From positions 2,773,936-2,837,935 of the forward strand of contig NZ_LR733817.1 in the NCBI RefSeq assembly GCF_902506165.1: a stretch of 64,000 nucleotides of DNA, in the 5' to 3' direction. The stretch comes from Bosea sp. 29B (GTDB lineage Bacteria; Pseudomonadota; Alphaproteobacteria; Rhizobiales; Beijerinckiaceae). The notes beneath the pieces are model-generated. The model was not told the DNA's origin. It was given only the letters and a program-made list of their open reading frames with translations, and did no database searches. This document shows positions 7,000-15,309 of this stretch, piece by piece; the stretch's first letter is position 1, and each line of letters starts with the position of its first letter. Made by a program: the position numbers and the translations under genes.

Positions 7000-9900
7000 C
7001 TACATGGGTTCGATCCAGGATACTTGGCCTGCGGTCATGTAAACGATGGCGCCCCGTTGCGCATTCGTGACGCGAAGGTAGTCGCGCAGCTGCGCTGCGT
7101 GCGCGCCATGCGCCGCCGCGGTCGGATTCACGTCCGACTTCCAGTCGATGACGAGCGCAATCCGTTCCCCCTCGATCGCGGCCGCGTCTGCGCGCCCGGC
7201 GAGGTAGTGCGGCGGATTTGCCGCCCAAAGCGGAATCTCAGGAACGAGTTGCCCGAGAAAGGGCGCGAGTTCGGGGAGAGCCAAAGTTCGCAGGGCCGTC
7301 TCCGCCAATTCGAGCGCCTCGGGTCCTCCTGCGTCCCTTTCGTTGCGGACGTTCGATTTCAGTTGGACGAGCAGCTCGGCCGCGCGCGCTGCTACCTGGT
7401 CTCGGAACGACCCGAGCTCGCCGGTGAGGAGTTCTTCCATAAGCTTGTGCAGGATCGTGCCGCGCAGCGCGCCCGCCCCAGCTATTTCCGGTAGCGCATG
7501 AGACGCGTCGTCGACAACGAACGCGTCCACGATCTCAGCGCTGCGATCCGCGTCGCGTTCGCTTGGGCGGTCCCATATGATCGGCGGTGAAGCATCTGCC
7601 AACCTCACCCCTTCAGCCACGAATACGGTCTCGGTCTGATCATTAGCGACGGACTGCACAACGCTCGGGACGGGCTCAGACAGCATGTCAGCCCGGATCT
7701 CGGGAAGTTCCTTTTGCCCGAGATTCATCACCCTTGACCATGAGCGTGAGGGTGCGCCCGGCAGCTCGGGGATCACCAGCAAATCGCGGGCGCGCGTCGT
7801 CGCGACATACCAAAGCCGCTCGCGCTGCCGTGCCTCGCGAAACTCCTCCTCTTCGCGGGCTGCCGCAAGTGCGGGCGGTTCGATGCCTCCGACGATCCAG
7901 TGGATCGTGTCGTCGGATTGCCGATAGACAAACTGGTCCTGGGGCTTGAAGCGGGTCGATGAGTTCACCGTGATGACGACGGGCCATTCGAGACCCTTGG
8001 CGCTGTGCATAGTGACGATCTCTACCGAGTCCTCGGACGCATCGACCCTTCCTTCCGGATGCCGGCGCTTACGCTGCCATCCGCGTTGGAGATCGAGCGC
8101 GAAGGCGCGGAGACCAGCGACGTTGTAGGGCCTGGCGAGTTCAACGATAGCGTCAAGGTTCGCGAGCGCGCGCGCGTTTCGCTGACCGTGCCGGGCTGCC
8201 ATGATCACTCTTAGGTTAAGGCGCTCGATCGCGAAGGCGACGAGCTGCATCGGCGTGAGTTCGGCGGCGAGGCGATGAAGAGCCTGAAGCTTTACCAGCG
8301 TATCCTTCGCGACGGGATGGGTCACCTCGTCTGGCTGTGTCCGCAGTTGGAAACGCCGACGGCCGTCCTGATCGGGAGAGAGCGCCGCCGTGATATCAAG
8401 AAGGTCCTCGTCACGCAGACCGACGACCGGGCCTCGCATGAACGCACCGAAGGCCAGCGTATCCAGTGGATCGGCAATTGCGCGAATGAGAACCAGGACG
8501 TCCTGAAGCTCCTGCCGCCGGAATAGCGCATGGCCTGCTTGCGAGGCCACCGCGATGCGCCGCCCTTCAAGGGCGCGCTCGTAGCGCCAAAGATCCGTAT
8601 GCGTCGGCGCAAGCAATGCGATGTCGCCTGCGCGCAAGTACCGCTCCGTCCCGTCCGGTCGGCTGATCTTCAGGGCGCCGATCAGGCGCGTGCACAGCTC
8701 GGCGACGGCGTGCGCTTCTGCTTCTCGCTGTTCCTCGGCGTTCGCGTCACGTTGAACGTTGATTGTCAGCTTCGCGGCCGCCGCGAAAGGCAATGGCGGC
8801 AGTTCGAGGGTCGGCGCGAGCGGTACGAAGCCCGGCTGGCCTGCTTTCTCGAGAACGTCCTGGAAAACGCGGTTCACGTGGGCGATAATTTCTTGGCGCG
8901 ACCTGAAATTCGCGGTGACCGCAAGCAGGCAGCCATTTTTTGCCTTCGCAATGACGGACTTGGCGAGCGCGTAGGACTCTACGTCAGCGCCACGAAAGCG
9001 ATAAATCGCCTGTTTTGGGTCGCCAACCAGGAACAGCGCCCCCGGCCGCAAGACGGCGCTGCTCCAAGTCTCGGACTGCGAGTGCGCGGCTATACAAAAA
9101 ACGATTTCCGCCTGCACAGGGTCAGTGTCCTGGAATTCATCGACCAGTAGGTACGCGTAGCGGTCGGCGAGCCAGGCGCGAATATCAGCATTCTCGCAGA
9201 TCAGCGCTCGTGCCTGTCGCAGCAGGTCATCGAAGTCGAGGACCGCCGCCTCGCGCTTGCGTCGATCGTAGGCGTCGATCACCCCGCTCAGATGCGCAGC
9301 CAGTTCATGCACGAGGCTTTGCGCAATGGCGCCAATCAGTGTCTGGTAAGCCGATCGAACCGTTTCGAAGTGTTCGGCTGCTTCCTGTCCGCGTCGCCGC
9401 CCGTCTGCTTCGCCGAGCGCCTGCCTCCAGACGCGCATCCTGTCGTAGGCCAGCAGGTCGATGCTTTTTTGCCGCATCATGCTGATGCGCGGCGGCTGGG
9501 TCAGGCGCCACAGCGCAGAAAATCCGGCATGCGTGTGATCGCCCTCGAAGAACGCAGCAAGGCGCTCGAGATCTCTGATGAGATCGGCTGTCCAGGTCTC
9601 TCCGGGTCCCGCGGCGTGCCAGCGAGAAAATGCCGTGACGGCGTCCGCGAAAATGCGGTCCGGCCGAGTTGAGAAATCCGGGGCTGGCACGGTGGCGTTG
9701 CGATGCTTTCGCCGGAGGTCGGCAAGCTCGCGGATCCGTTCAACCACGCCCAGTGGATCGTCCTTTGCAAGAACTGCAACCGGGCCGGCCTGTTCGTCGC
9801 CGCGCGCCAGCATTTCCTTCAGCCAAGCCGCAAGCACCTCATCAAAGACGGCATCGGCGATTGTCTCGTCGACCACGCGGGAACCTGGGTCTAGGGCGGC

Positions 9901-10299
9901 GTCGATCCCGTGCGAACGAAGGATGCTTTGACAAAAGCCGTGGATAGTCGTTGCCGTGATCTCTCCGATGCGCGGGGCGGCCGAATCGAGCTGCGCACGC
10001 ATCGCTTCGCCTAAGGGAAGCGAGAGGATCCCCGAGAGTGCGGGGGGCAGCCGGCCATTGCGGAGCTCGTCGATGGTCCAGCGTATACGCGCCTCAAGCT
10101 CGCTCGCCGCGGGCTCGGTGAAGGTGATCGCCGCGATCTTTGCAGGATCAATTCCGCTCGCGATCATCATCGCGACGCGGGCGGCCATCAGCGACGTCTT
10201 GCCGGTGCCAGCCGCTGCCTCGACCAGCATGTTAGATTCGAAATCGGTGAGCGCCCGCCTGCGGGCGTCGAAGTCGGGCACACTCAAGGGCTGCTCCAA
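7000..10299 (-). CDS. AddA/RecB-like helicase-nuclease subunit
   Basis: 1099 residues. UvrD-type helicase with Walker A AAAGTGKTS (28-36), motif II LLVDEFQDTDP (about 386), motif III GDPKQAIYRFRGAD, motif V HSAKGLEWPV (about 765) and motif VI YVATTRARDLL (about 835). The C-terminal end carries a RecB-type nuclease: GRADAAAI, VIDWKSD (about 1053) and LRDYL. AddA with AddB processes double-strand ends and degrades linear DNA. The start overlaps the AddB-like gene by 16 nt. Housekeeping addAB is usually one chromosomal locus; a copy beside an OLD/UvrD pair and a toxin-antitoxin operon looks like an accessory, defence-linked version. That reading is inference, and this could be a plasmid-borne recombination pair. 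Confidence 0.82.
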   Translation of the reverse strand: MEQPLSVPDFDARRRALTDFESNMLVEAAAGTGKTSLMAARVAMMIASGIDPAKIAAITFTEPAASELEARIRWTIDELRNGRLPPALSGILSLPLGEAMRAQLDSAAPRIGEITATTIHGFCQSILRSHGIDAALDPGSRVVDETIADAVFDEVLAAWLKEMLARGDEQAGPVAVLAKDDPLGVVERIRELADLRRKHRNATVPAPDFSTRPDRIFADAVTAFSRWHAAGPGETWTADLIRDLERLAAFFEGDHTHAGFSALWRLTQPPRISMMRQKSIDLLAYDRMRVWRQALGEADGRRRGQEAAEHFETVRSAYQTLIGAIAQSLVHELAAHLSGVIDAYDRRKREAAVLDFDDLLRQARALICENADIRAWLADRYAYLLVDEFQDTDPVQAEIVFCIAAHSQSETWSSAVLRPGALFLVGDPKQAIYRFRGADVESYALAKSVIAKAKNGCLLAVTANFRSRQEIIAHVNRVFQDVLEKAGQPGFVPLAPTLELPPLPFAAAAKLTINVQRDANAEEQREAEAHAVAELCTRLIGALKISRPDGTERYLRAGDIALLAPTHTDLWRYERALEGRRIAVASQAGHALFRRQELQDVLVLIRAIADPLDTLAFGAFMRGPVVGLRDEDLLDITAALSPDQDGRRRFQLRTQPDEVTHPVAKDTLVKLQALHRLAAELTPMQLVAFAIERLNLRVIMAARHGQRNARALANLDAIVELARPYNVAGLRAFALDLQRGWQRKRRHPEGRVDASEDSVEIVTMHSAKGLEWPVVITVNSSTRFKPQDQFVYRQSDDTIHWIVGGIEPPALAAAREEEEFREARQRERLWYVATTRARDLLVIPELPGAPSRSWSRVMNLGQKELPEIRADMLSEPVPSVVQSVANDQTETVFVAEGVRLADASPPIIWDRPSERDADRSAEIVDAFVVDDASHALPEIAGAGALRGTILHKLMEELLTGELGSFRDQVAARAAELLVQLKSNVRNERDAGGPEALELAETALRTLALPELAPFLGQLVPEIPLWAANPPHYLAGRADAAAIEGERIALVIDWKSDVNPTAAAHGAHAAQLRDYLRVTNAQRGAIVYMTAGQVSWIEPM

Positions 10300-12896
10300 A
10301 GCTTGTCGAGAGCGCCGTTCGCCTGCGCAAACGAACGACGCTTCACACGACGGTACGAGTCCAAGTCCGCCGGGAGGGCAATGGAGAGCGGGTCGAAGAA
10401 CAGTGGTGTCAGTCCGGGCGCGATCTCGCCACTGCGTTGCAGGTGAGCGCCCGCCGCCGTGAACGCGACGGCCTGGTCAATGGCCTTCCTGAGCTCCTCG
10501 TTTGTCAGACTTAGCGTGCGCGCAGGATCGTGTTTGAGGTATGTTAGCTGTGAGCTCACGCTGCGAAACTCTGGAAGCAGGGAGCGCACCGCAAGGGCGT
10601 AGAAGACGCGCTGAAGTTCAGCACCGCGATCGAACACGACCGGCTTTTTTCGCTCAGGCGCTGTTCCGACCTTATAGTCGGTGATTATCGCCGCGCCGCG
10701 CGCCGCATCTTCGTCGAGTCGATCAATCCTCCCCCGGAAGCAAACGCCGGTCTGCCCGATCGGGACGGGTGCGAGTGTGGTCCACGGGTGAGGCACGTCG
10801 CCTGGCTCGCCGAAAGCAAGCTCCGTCCAGGTCAGGCCGCGCTGTTCGCCCAGAGCTTCTGCGAGGCCTCGCAGCGCGCGCTCGCGAGCTATCGCTATTG
10901 TATGACCCCAGAGCAGACCGGGCGGAACGGCCCTGGTGATCGGCCAGGTGTCCGCAAGGCGCGCCGCCTCTCGATCCAGAGCGATCCCGATCTCGTCGGC
11001 GTTTCGAGGGACGCCGTCGCGCAGCACCCCTCCGATGAGGGAGTGAACGAGTTCGCCGAATGCACGATGGTCGAGCGCGAGCGGCTGAGGGTCCAGGTTA
11101 GGCTCTCGCCAGTGAAGCGCGTATTCCCAGACGAACCCCAGGGGATCGCAGAGAAGCCGGTGGAGAGACGTCGTGGATTGAACTTCCGCGAGCGCATCAA
11201 CGATAAGCGGGTGGTCGGGCCGGACCCGACCGTCGTGCGCTGTGTGCTGCTCGCTGTCCCACCATGCCCGCCAGCAGGCACGACTTGCGCGCACCTGCGG
11301 ATCCTTCCCGGCGTCGGTCGGTCGGGCATAGAGACGATCGCTCTCGCTGAACGCGTGTGCGGGTATCGCGCTACGCCCCACGACGCGCTCGCGGTCCTTC
11401 GGCCACATTGTACTGGCAGCCTGCAGGGAGCCCGTCGCACTCCTGTAGGCGCGTGAAAGTGTATGACTCCTCGATTGGCCGACGATGATGTCATGCATCG
11501 CCTGGTCACTTTCGGCGGCTGCTGCAGACGGCAGTCGGACGTGTCCGAGCAGGTGTTGCGGTATCAGCGGGTTTTCGCTTGATCGTCTTGGCCATGCGTT
11601 CGCATCTAATCCGATAAGGCGAACGTGCGCGCGGGGAGCCGCGGCGACGTGTCGGGCAGGTCCCCATACGATCGCGTTTCCTGGGTCGCGTCCGTCGGCC
11701 ACGCGCAGTGCCTGCAAGGAAAGCTCGATGGCTTGTGCGGGCGCCATACGCAAAGCATCGAGCCATAAGGTGAGCGCCGGCCCCTTCAAGAGACGGCGTC
11801 CGACCACCTCGGCCGCCGCAATGCCGCCGGCCAAGTCATCCACAATCGGTAATAATACCCGTTCCGCGAGATCGCCGTTTGCCCGTTCGCCTCGCGCTTG
11901 CTCGAGAGCGTGCCGCCAAAGCCGTGGGGTTGTCAGCGCAGCGCTTCGCCGCAAGCCTTTGGCCCAGTCGCCGGGCAGGCTCTCCTTGGCGGGGCTACGC
12001 GGGAGACGGGCAAACAGGAACCTCACGCGCTCTTGCGACAGTCCACGCAACAGGATGTCCGCGAGGGAAGCACAGGCTTGCCCTTCCCGGGTCGCCAGCG
12101 CCGGAATTCCGTGTGTGAAGTGCACGGGAAGCCCGGCCTCACGCGCGAGAACCAAAAACGCGTCGTCCCATGCCGCTGGCGAAGCGGCCGAGATGGCGAT
12201 CTCATCGGGAGAGGCTTTTCCGGCCGTCACAAGCGCACGTGCCCAACGCAAGGCCTCCCTCACTTCACTTCGCGGATCGGCGCAGAGATCGGCGGAGAGA
12301 AGCGAAGCTGCACCGGAGGAGCGTGTCTCAATCACCCCGGCGAACCAGGTGCGCCCGCTGTGTTGTGATGCAATCCATCGCACGGGCACGACATCGCAGA
12401 GCGCCTGAATGAGCGGGCGCCAAACAGCTTTGATATCGGGAACGTCTTGAACAGTGAGGGCGCCGACTAACTTCGCGGCAAACGGAAGTCGCTCCAGGGC
12501 TGCTTTAACCAGATCGGGAGGTGCTAGCATTCCGGGCGGCAGCGCACTTCGCACGCGGCGCTCGAGCAACGTGAAGTCTCTGAGGCGAGCATTGTCGGGC
12601 AACGAGGCCGGGACCTCCATGTCCCACCATTCTCGAAGCGCAGACAGCACTGCCACCGGCATCCCAGGGAGCTGGGAGACCTTGTCGATGTCCTCGTATC
12701 CGCCGGCGTCGAGCGCCTGCCTTATGGCCGGATACAGGATTTCTTGCGTTGCCGGCGTGATAAAACCGCCCGCGAGCCGTGCGGCGAGAAGGGGGAGCGT
12801 CACAATCTGCCGACCGGTAGCCCGTTCGCGCGCGGCGTTGAGGCGCCGCATTCGCAACGCCAAGGGCCCATCGACAACCTCGGTATGTATCTGCAT
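10284..12896 (-). CDS. AddB-like PD-(D/E)XK nuclease subunit
   Basis: 870 residues, first gene of a two-gene unit with the AddA-like gene. The N-terminal two thirds resemble an inactivated helicase as in AddB (no Walker A seen), with IVWGPARHVAAAPRAHVRLIG and NPLIPQHLLG in the middle. The C-terminal third is a RecB-like nuclease: HRLLCDPLGFVWEYALHW, AFGELVHSLIGG, GRIDRLDED (about 720), IITDYKVG (about 738) and ELQRVFYAL (about 760), giving the D...DYK...Q signature. Only one of the Fe-S cysteines of AddB is obvious. Both subunits thus appear to keep a nuclease centre, as in true AddAB. The start at 12896 is chosen as the longest plausible ATG. Confidence 0.78.
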   Translation of the reverse strand: MQIHTEVVDGPLALRMRRLNAARERATGRQIVTLPLLAARLAGGFITPATQEILYPAIRQALDAGGYEDIDKVSQLPGMPVAVLSALREWWDMEVPASLPDNARLRDFTLLERRVRSALPPGMLAPPDLVKAALERLPFAAKLVGALTVQDVPDIKAVWRPLIQALCDVVPVRWIASQHSGRTWFAGVIETRSSGAASLLSADLCADPRSEVREALRWARALVTAGKASPDEIAISAASPAAWDDAFLVLAREAGLPVHFTHGIPALATREGQACASLADILLRGLSQERVRFLFARLPRSPAKESLPGDWAKGLRRSAALTTPRLWRHALEQARGERANGDLAERVLLPIVDDLAGGIAAAEVVGRRLLKGPALTLWLDALRMAPAQAIELSLQALRVADGRDPGNAIVWGPARHVAAAPRAHVRLIGLDANAWPRRSSENPLIPQHLLGHVRLPSAAAAESDQAMHDIIVGQSRSHTLSRAYRSATGSLQAASTMWPKDRERVVGRSAIPAHAFSESDRLYARPTDAGKDPQVRASRACWRAWWDSEQHTAHDGRVRPDHPLIVDALAEVQSTTSLHRLLCDPLGFVWEYALHWREPNLDPQPLALDHRAFGELVHSLIGGVLRDGVPRNADEIGIALDREAARLADTWPITRAVPPGLLWGHTIAIARERALRGLAEALGEQRGLTWTELAFGEPGDVPHPWTTLAPVPIGQTGVCFRGRIDRLDEDAARGAAIITDYKVGTAPERKKPVVFDRGAELQRVFYALAVRSLLPEFRSVSSQLTYLKHDPARTLSLTNEELRKAIDQAVAFTAAGAHLQRSGEIAPGLTPLFFDPLSIALPADLDSYRRVKRRSFAQANGALDKLWSSP

Positions 12897-13060
12897 CCAG
12901 CGCCCCCTTTGCCGCGCACTTCGCCGCTTATTGCTCTTCCCTGCCCCGTGCTCTGTTCGAATAGCTACAGTATCGGACTCGCCGACACGACGGCATCCCG
13001 TAGTGGCAATAGGTAACCGTAAGCTCTCCTTCTATGGCGACCTGTCCGCTCTATGAGGAG

Positions 13061-13936
13061 CTAGAGTGTGGTGGTCGATCGCGCTCGCACGGCTCTCTCT
13101 ATACCCTCTACAAAACCTTTGATCAGATCGGCTGTGTCCTGAACGAACGTCTTGGTGAAGACGACTAGTTCGTTTCCGTCCTTGTCGAAGCCGTTCCGGT
13201 GAACACAGTCGTGACGCAGCATGACCGCCTTGAAGAGGCGCGCTCTGTCATTAGCCAAACTCAAGATACGAATACCGAGCGCGATATTGTAGAGAACGTC
13301 CACCTTGGCAAGATTGTGATACTGGATCGAGCGAAGGTGCTCGCGAACATTTCTTTCGACCAAAGCGAGGTCCTTCGAAATTTCGGCGAGCGTGAACTTC
13401 TCCTTCGCAAGGTCTTCATCCTTGCTGAGCAGGCGCTGAAAGGCGCCTGCGTCAGCCGCGATTTCGTTTATCAATCTGTCGGCGAGATAGGCTTCCATCG
13501 CAGTGATCTGATGCGAGAAGATCATGCGATTGACCAAGTGACGGCCGCTATGACTCCCGTGGTCCGCGAGCAGGTCGCCGGTATGGTGATAGGAGCTCAT
13601 GAAAATCGTAAACGGATCATCTGGGACAGAGTAATCGACCCACTCATCCGGCTCCGGCTTACCATGCTCGAGCCCGTAGTCGAAATCTTCGATCACCTTA
13701 TTGCGCCCGGCATTTGTCACGCGGTGGTTCTCGATACCAATCGGATATTCCCAAAGACCCCAGGATATCTCGCCTAGTTCGGCGTGTTCGATGGTTGCTT
13801 CATAGTGGATTTCTGATCCCATCTGGCGCTCGTCGCCGCCGACAGCATCCCAGTCCAGCGCTTCGCTCTCGATCTCGTGGATTTCGCCCGTCGCATGGTG
13901 CTGGATGCGGGCTGTTCCCTTGCAATAGACTTGCAT
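13061..13936 (-). CDS. Hypothetical protein with C-terminal HEPN-like helical domain
   Basis: 291 residues from ATG 13936, preceded by a strong AGGGGGAGG. Two parts are visible. Residues 1-100 are beta-rich, with MQVYCKGTARIQHHATGEI and YEATIEHAELGEISWGLWEY. The C-terminal part is helical and contains RHDCVHRNG (about 240), an R-x4-H motif of HEPN type, followed by a long helix. HEPN domains are often RNases or structural partners in toxin and defence systems; here the assignment rests on this motif and helicity alone. It is co-directional with the AddB-like gene, 164 bp upstream of it, and may form part of the same module. A longer frame to 14014 overlaps the next gene and is less likely. 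Confidence 0.7.
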   Translation of the reverse strand: MQVYCKGTARIQHHATGEIHEIESEALDWDAVGGDERQMGSEIHYEATIEHAELGEISWGLWEYPIGIENHRVTNAGRNKVIEDFDYGLEHGKPEPDEWVDYSVPDDPFTIFMSSYHHTGDLLADHGSHSGRHLVNRMIFSHQITAMEAYLADRLINEIAADAGAFQRLLSKDEDLAKEKFTLAEISKDLALVERNVREHLRSIQYHNLAKVDVLYNIALGIRILSLANDRARLFKAVMLRHDCVHRNGFDKDGNELVVFTKTFVQDTADLIKGFVEGIERAVRARSTTTL

Positions 13937-13958
13937 GCCTCCCCCTTGAACATATTCT

Positions 13959-15140
13959 CTATAGAATTCCCCAGGCACGGTAGCTCCCCCGCCCGGTCGC
14001 CTCGCGCAAGCCAAGCTCGGCCACGAGGCCCTGGGCGGCCCGAGGCGTGACCTTCAATTCGTCGGCGATCATACCGGCCGAGACGACGGGCCGACTCAAC
14101 ACAAGGTCGAGCAGCGCCGGCAGCCGGGAAGTGGAGCGGCGGCCGTCGAGCTTGCGCGCAAGAATGTTGCGGACCGCGAGCCAGCGATCGTGGCTCTTCA
14201 ACCCCGCTTCCGCCGTCGCCGCAATCGCCTCGAGCTCGACTCGCAGCCGGCCGGCTGCGTCGCGCGGCTGCCGGCGCTCGCGCGGGATCGTCTTCAGCCC
14301 CTCCGACAGGCACGGCAGATGGGCACGGGCTTTGCTGCGCTCGCGCAGCAGCGCCGCCGCGAGCAGATGTCCGAGCCAGGGCGTATGCTGGAGCGGTGCG
14401 ATATCGGACCAGGCTTGTGCGGCGATTGCAGCCGCCAGCGTCGGCGGGACTGTTCGGGTGCAGTCGAGGACCGCTCGCCATTCAGCGAGACGTGCGTCCT
14501 CATCCCAATCGAGATCATAGACCAGCGGATCGCGTTCAGGTGGGCGGGCCGTGTCGCCGGCGAGCGTGCGATCCGCACTAGCGATCGCGGCGTCGACCGC
14601 CGCGAACAGCTCATTAAGGGGATCGTCGGCCGCGATTTGGTTTTTGACCGGCTCGTCTTCCTCGCCGTTATCCTCGTCGGGAAGAGCCTCCCCTCCCCTC
14701 CCCCGCGCGGGATCGTTCGCCGCGCGGCCGCCGCGCAGGACCGCGAGACCAGCCGGCGACAGTGCCCAATCCGGGTCGGCGCCGGCGATCCGACGCCGCA
14801 TGCGCAGGACGGCATGGGCGCGCGTGAGCTCATGGGTCGGCGCCCGGACGTCCATGCGCGCGTCGTGGAGAACCAGGTCATCGATATGGACGAGCTCGCC
14901 TTCGAGCCACAGAGTGGCGCAGGCATCGGAAAAGTGAGTCCGCGCAATCCAGCCGTCGCGGATGGGGCTCTTCGCGAGCCGCTCGTCGAGACGCGCGAGC
15001 GCATCCTCCGCAGCAGCCAGAGGGCCGGCGATGTCGCTCCAGTGCAGCGGATTGGGGATCTGGTATCCGAATCGCAACGTATTGATAACCTTAATAGGAA
15101 TCGTCGATACGGAAGCTATCACGCGGTTAGCTTCCGTCAT
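13959..15140 (-). CDS. DUF1612 / RHE_PE00001-type protein with C-terminal helix-turn-helix
   Basis: 393 residues as drawn from ATG 15140. It has the hallmark of this Rhizobiales plasmid family: LHWSDIAGPLAAAEDALARL, ARTHFSDACATLWLEGELV, LVLHDARMDVRAPTHEL and RAHAVLRMRRRI. The C-terminus holds a winged-helix segment (SAGMIADELKVTPRAAQGLV). Function is not established; such genes commonly sit next to repABC or phage-type integrases. The true start may be TTG 15077: the first 21 residues look non-conserved and a perfect inverted repeat (15109-15137) covers the upstream ATG. It lies divergent to the tyrosine recombinase gene. Confidence 0.85.
   Translation of the reverse strand: MTEANRVIASVSTIPIKVINTLRFGYQIPNPLHWSDIAGPLAAAEDALARLDERLAKSPIRDGWIARTHFSDACATLWLEGELVHIDDLVLHDARMDVRAPTHELTRAHAVLRMRRRIAGADPDWALSPAGLAVLRGGRAANDPARGRGGEALPDEDNGEEDEPVKNQIAADDPLNELFAAVDAAIASADRTLAGDTARPPERDPLVYDLDWDEDARLAEWRAVLDCTRTVPPTLAAAIAAQAWSDIAPLQHTPWLGHLLAAALLRERSKARAHLPCLSEGLKTIPRERRQPRDAAGRLRVELEAIAATAEAGLKSHDRWLAVRNILARKLDGRRSTSRLPALLDLVLSRPVVSAGMIADELKVTPRAAQGLVAELGLREATGRGSYRAWGIL
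15109..15137. repeat. Perfect inverted repeat, 10-bp arms
   Basis: Arms ACGGAAGCTA (15109-15118) and TAGCTTCCGT (15128-15137) with a 9-bp spacer, at the 5' end of the DUF1612 gene and 30 bp from a second, unrelated inverted repeat. Likely a protein-binding site, either an operator or an accessory recombination site. Confidence 0.6.
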
Positions 15141-15167
15141 AGAGGCATCGATTTCCGCCCAGGTCTG

Positions 15168-15196
15168 ACTATCGATAAGAACCTATTATCGATAGT
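15168..15196. repeat. Perfect inverted repeat, 11-bp arms with 7-bp spacer; candidate recombinase core site
   Basis: Arms ACTATCGATAA (15168-15178) and TTATCGATAGT (15186-15196) around a 7-bp asymmetric spacer. The geometry (11-7-11) is that of tyrosine-recombinase core sites such as lox, dif or res-like sites. It sits 113 bp upstream of a tyrosine recombinase gene. Each arm also contains the palindrome TATCGATA, so a repressor operator is an alternative. Confidence 0.55.
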
Positions 15197-15309
15197 GATG
15201 GACAGGCGCGCAAAAATCGGCGATTCTGGCGCTCCAGAACGCCGCCAGCGACGCTAGCCGGGCTTCCGGTCGACGAAATCGGCTTTCGCGAGCTGCACCA
15301 GGAGCGCCC

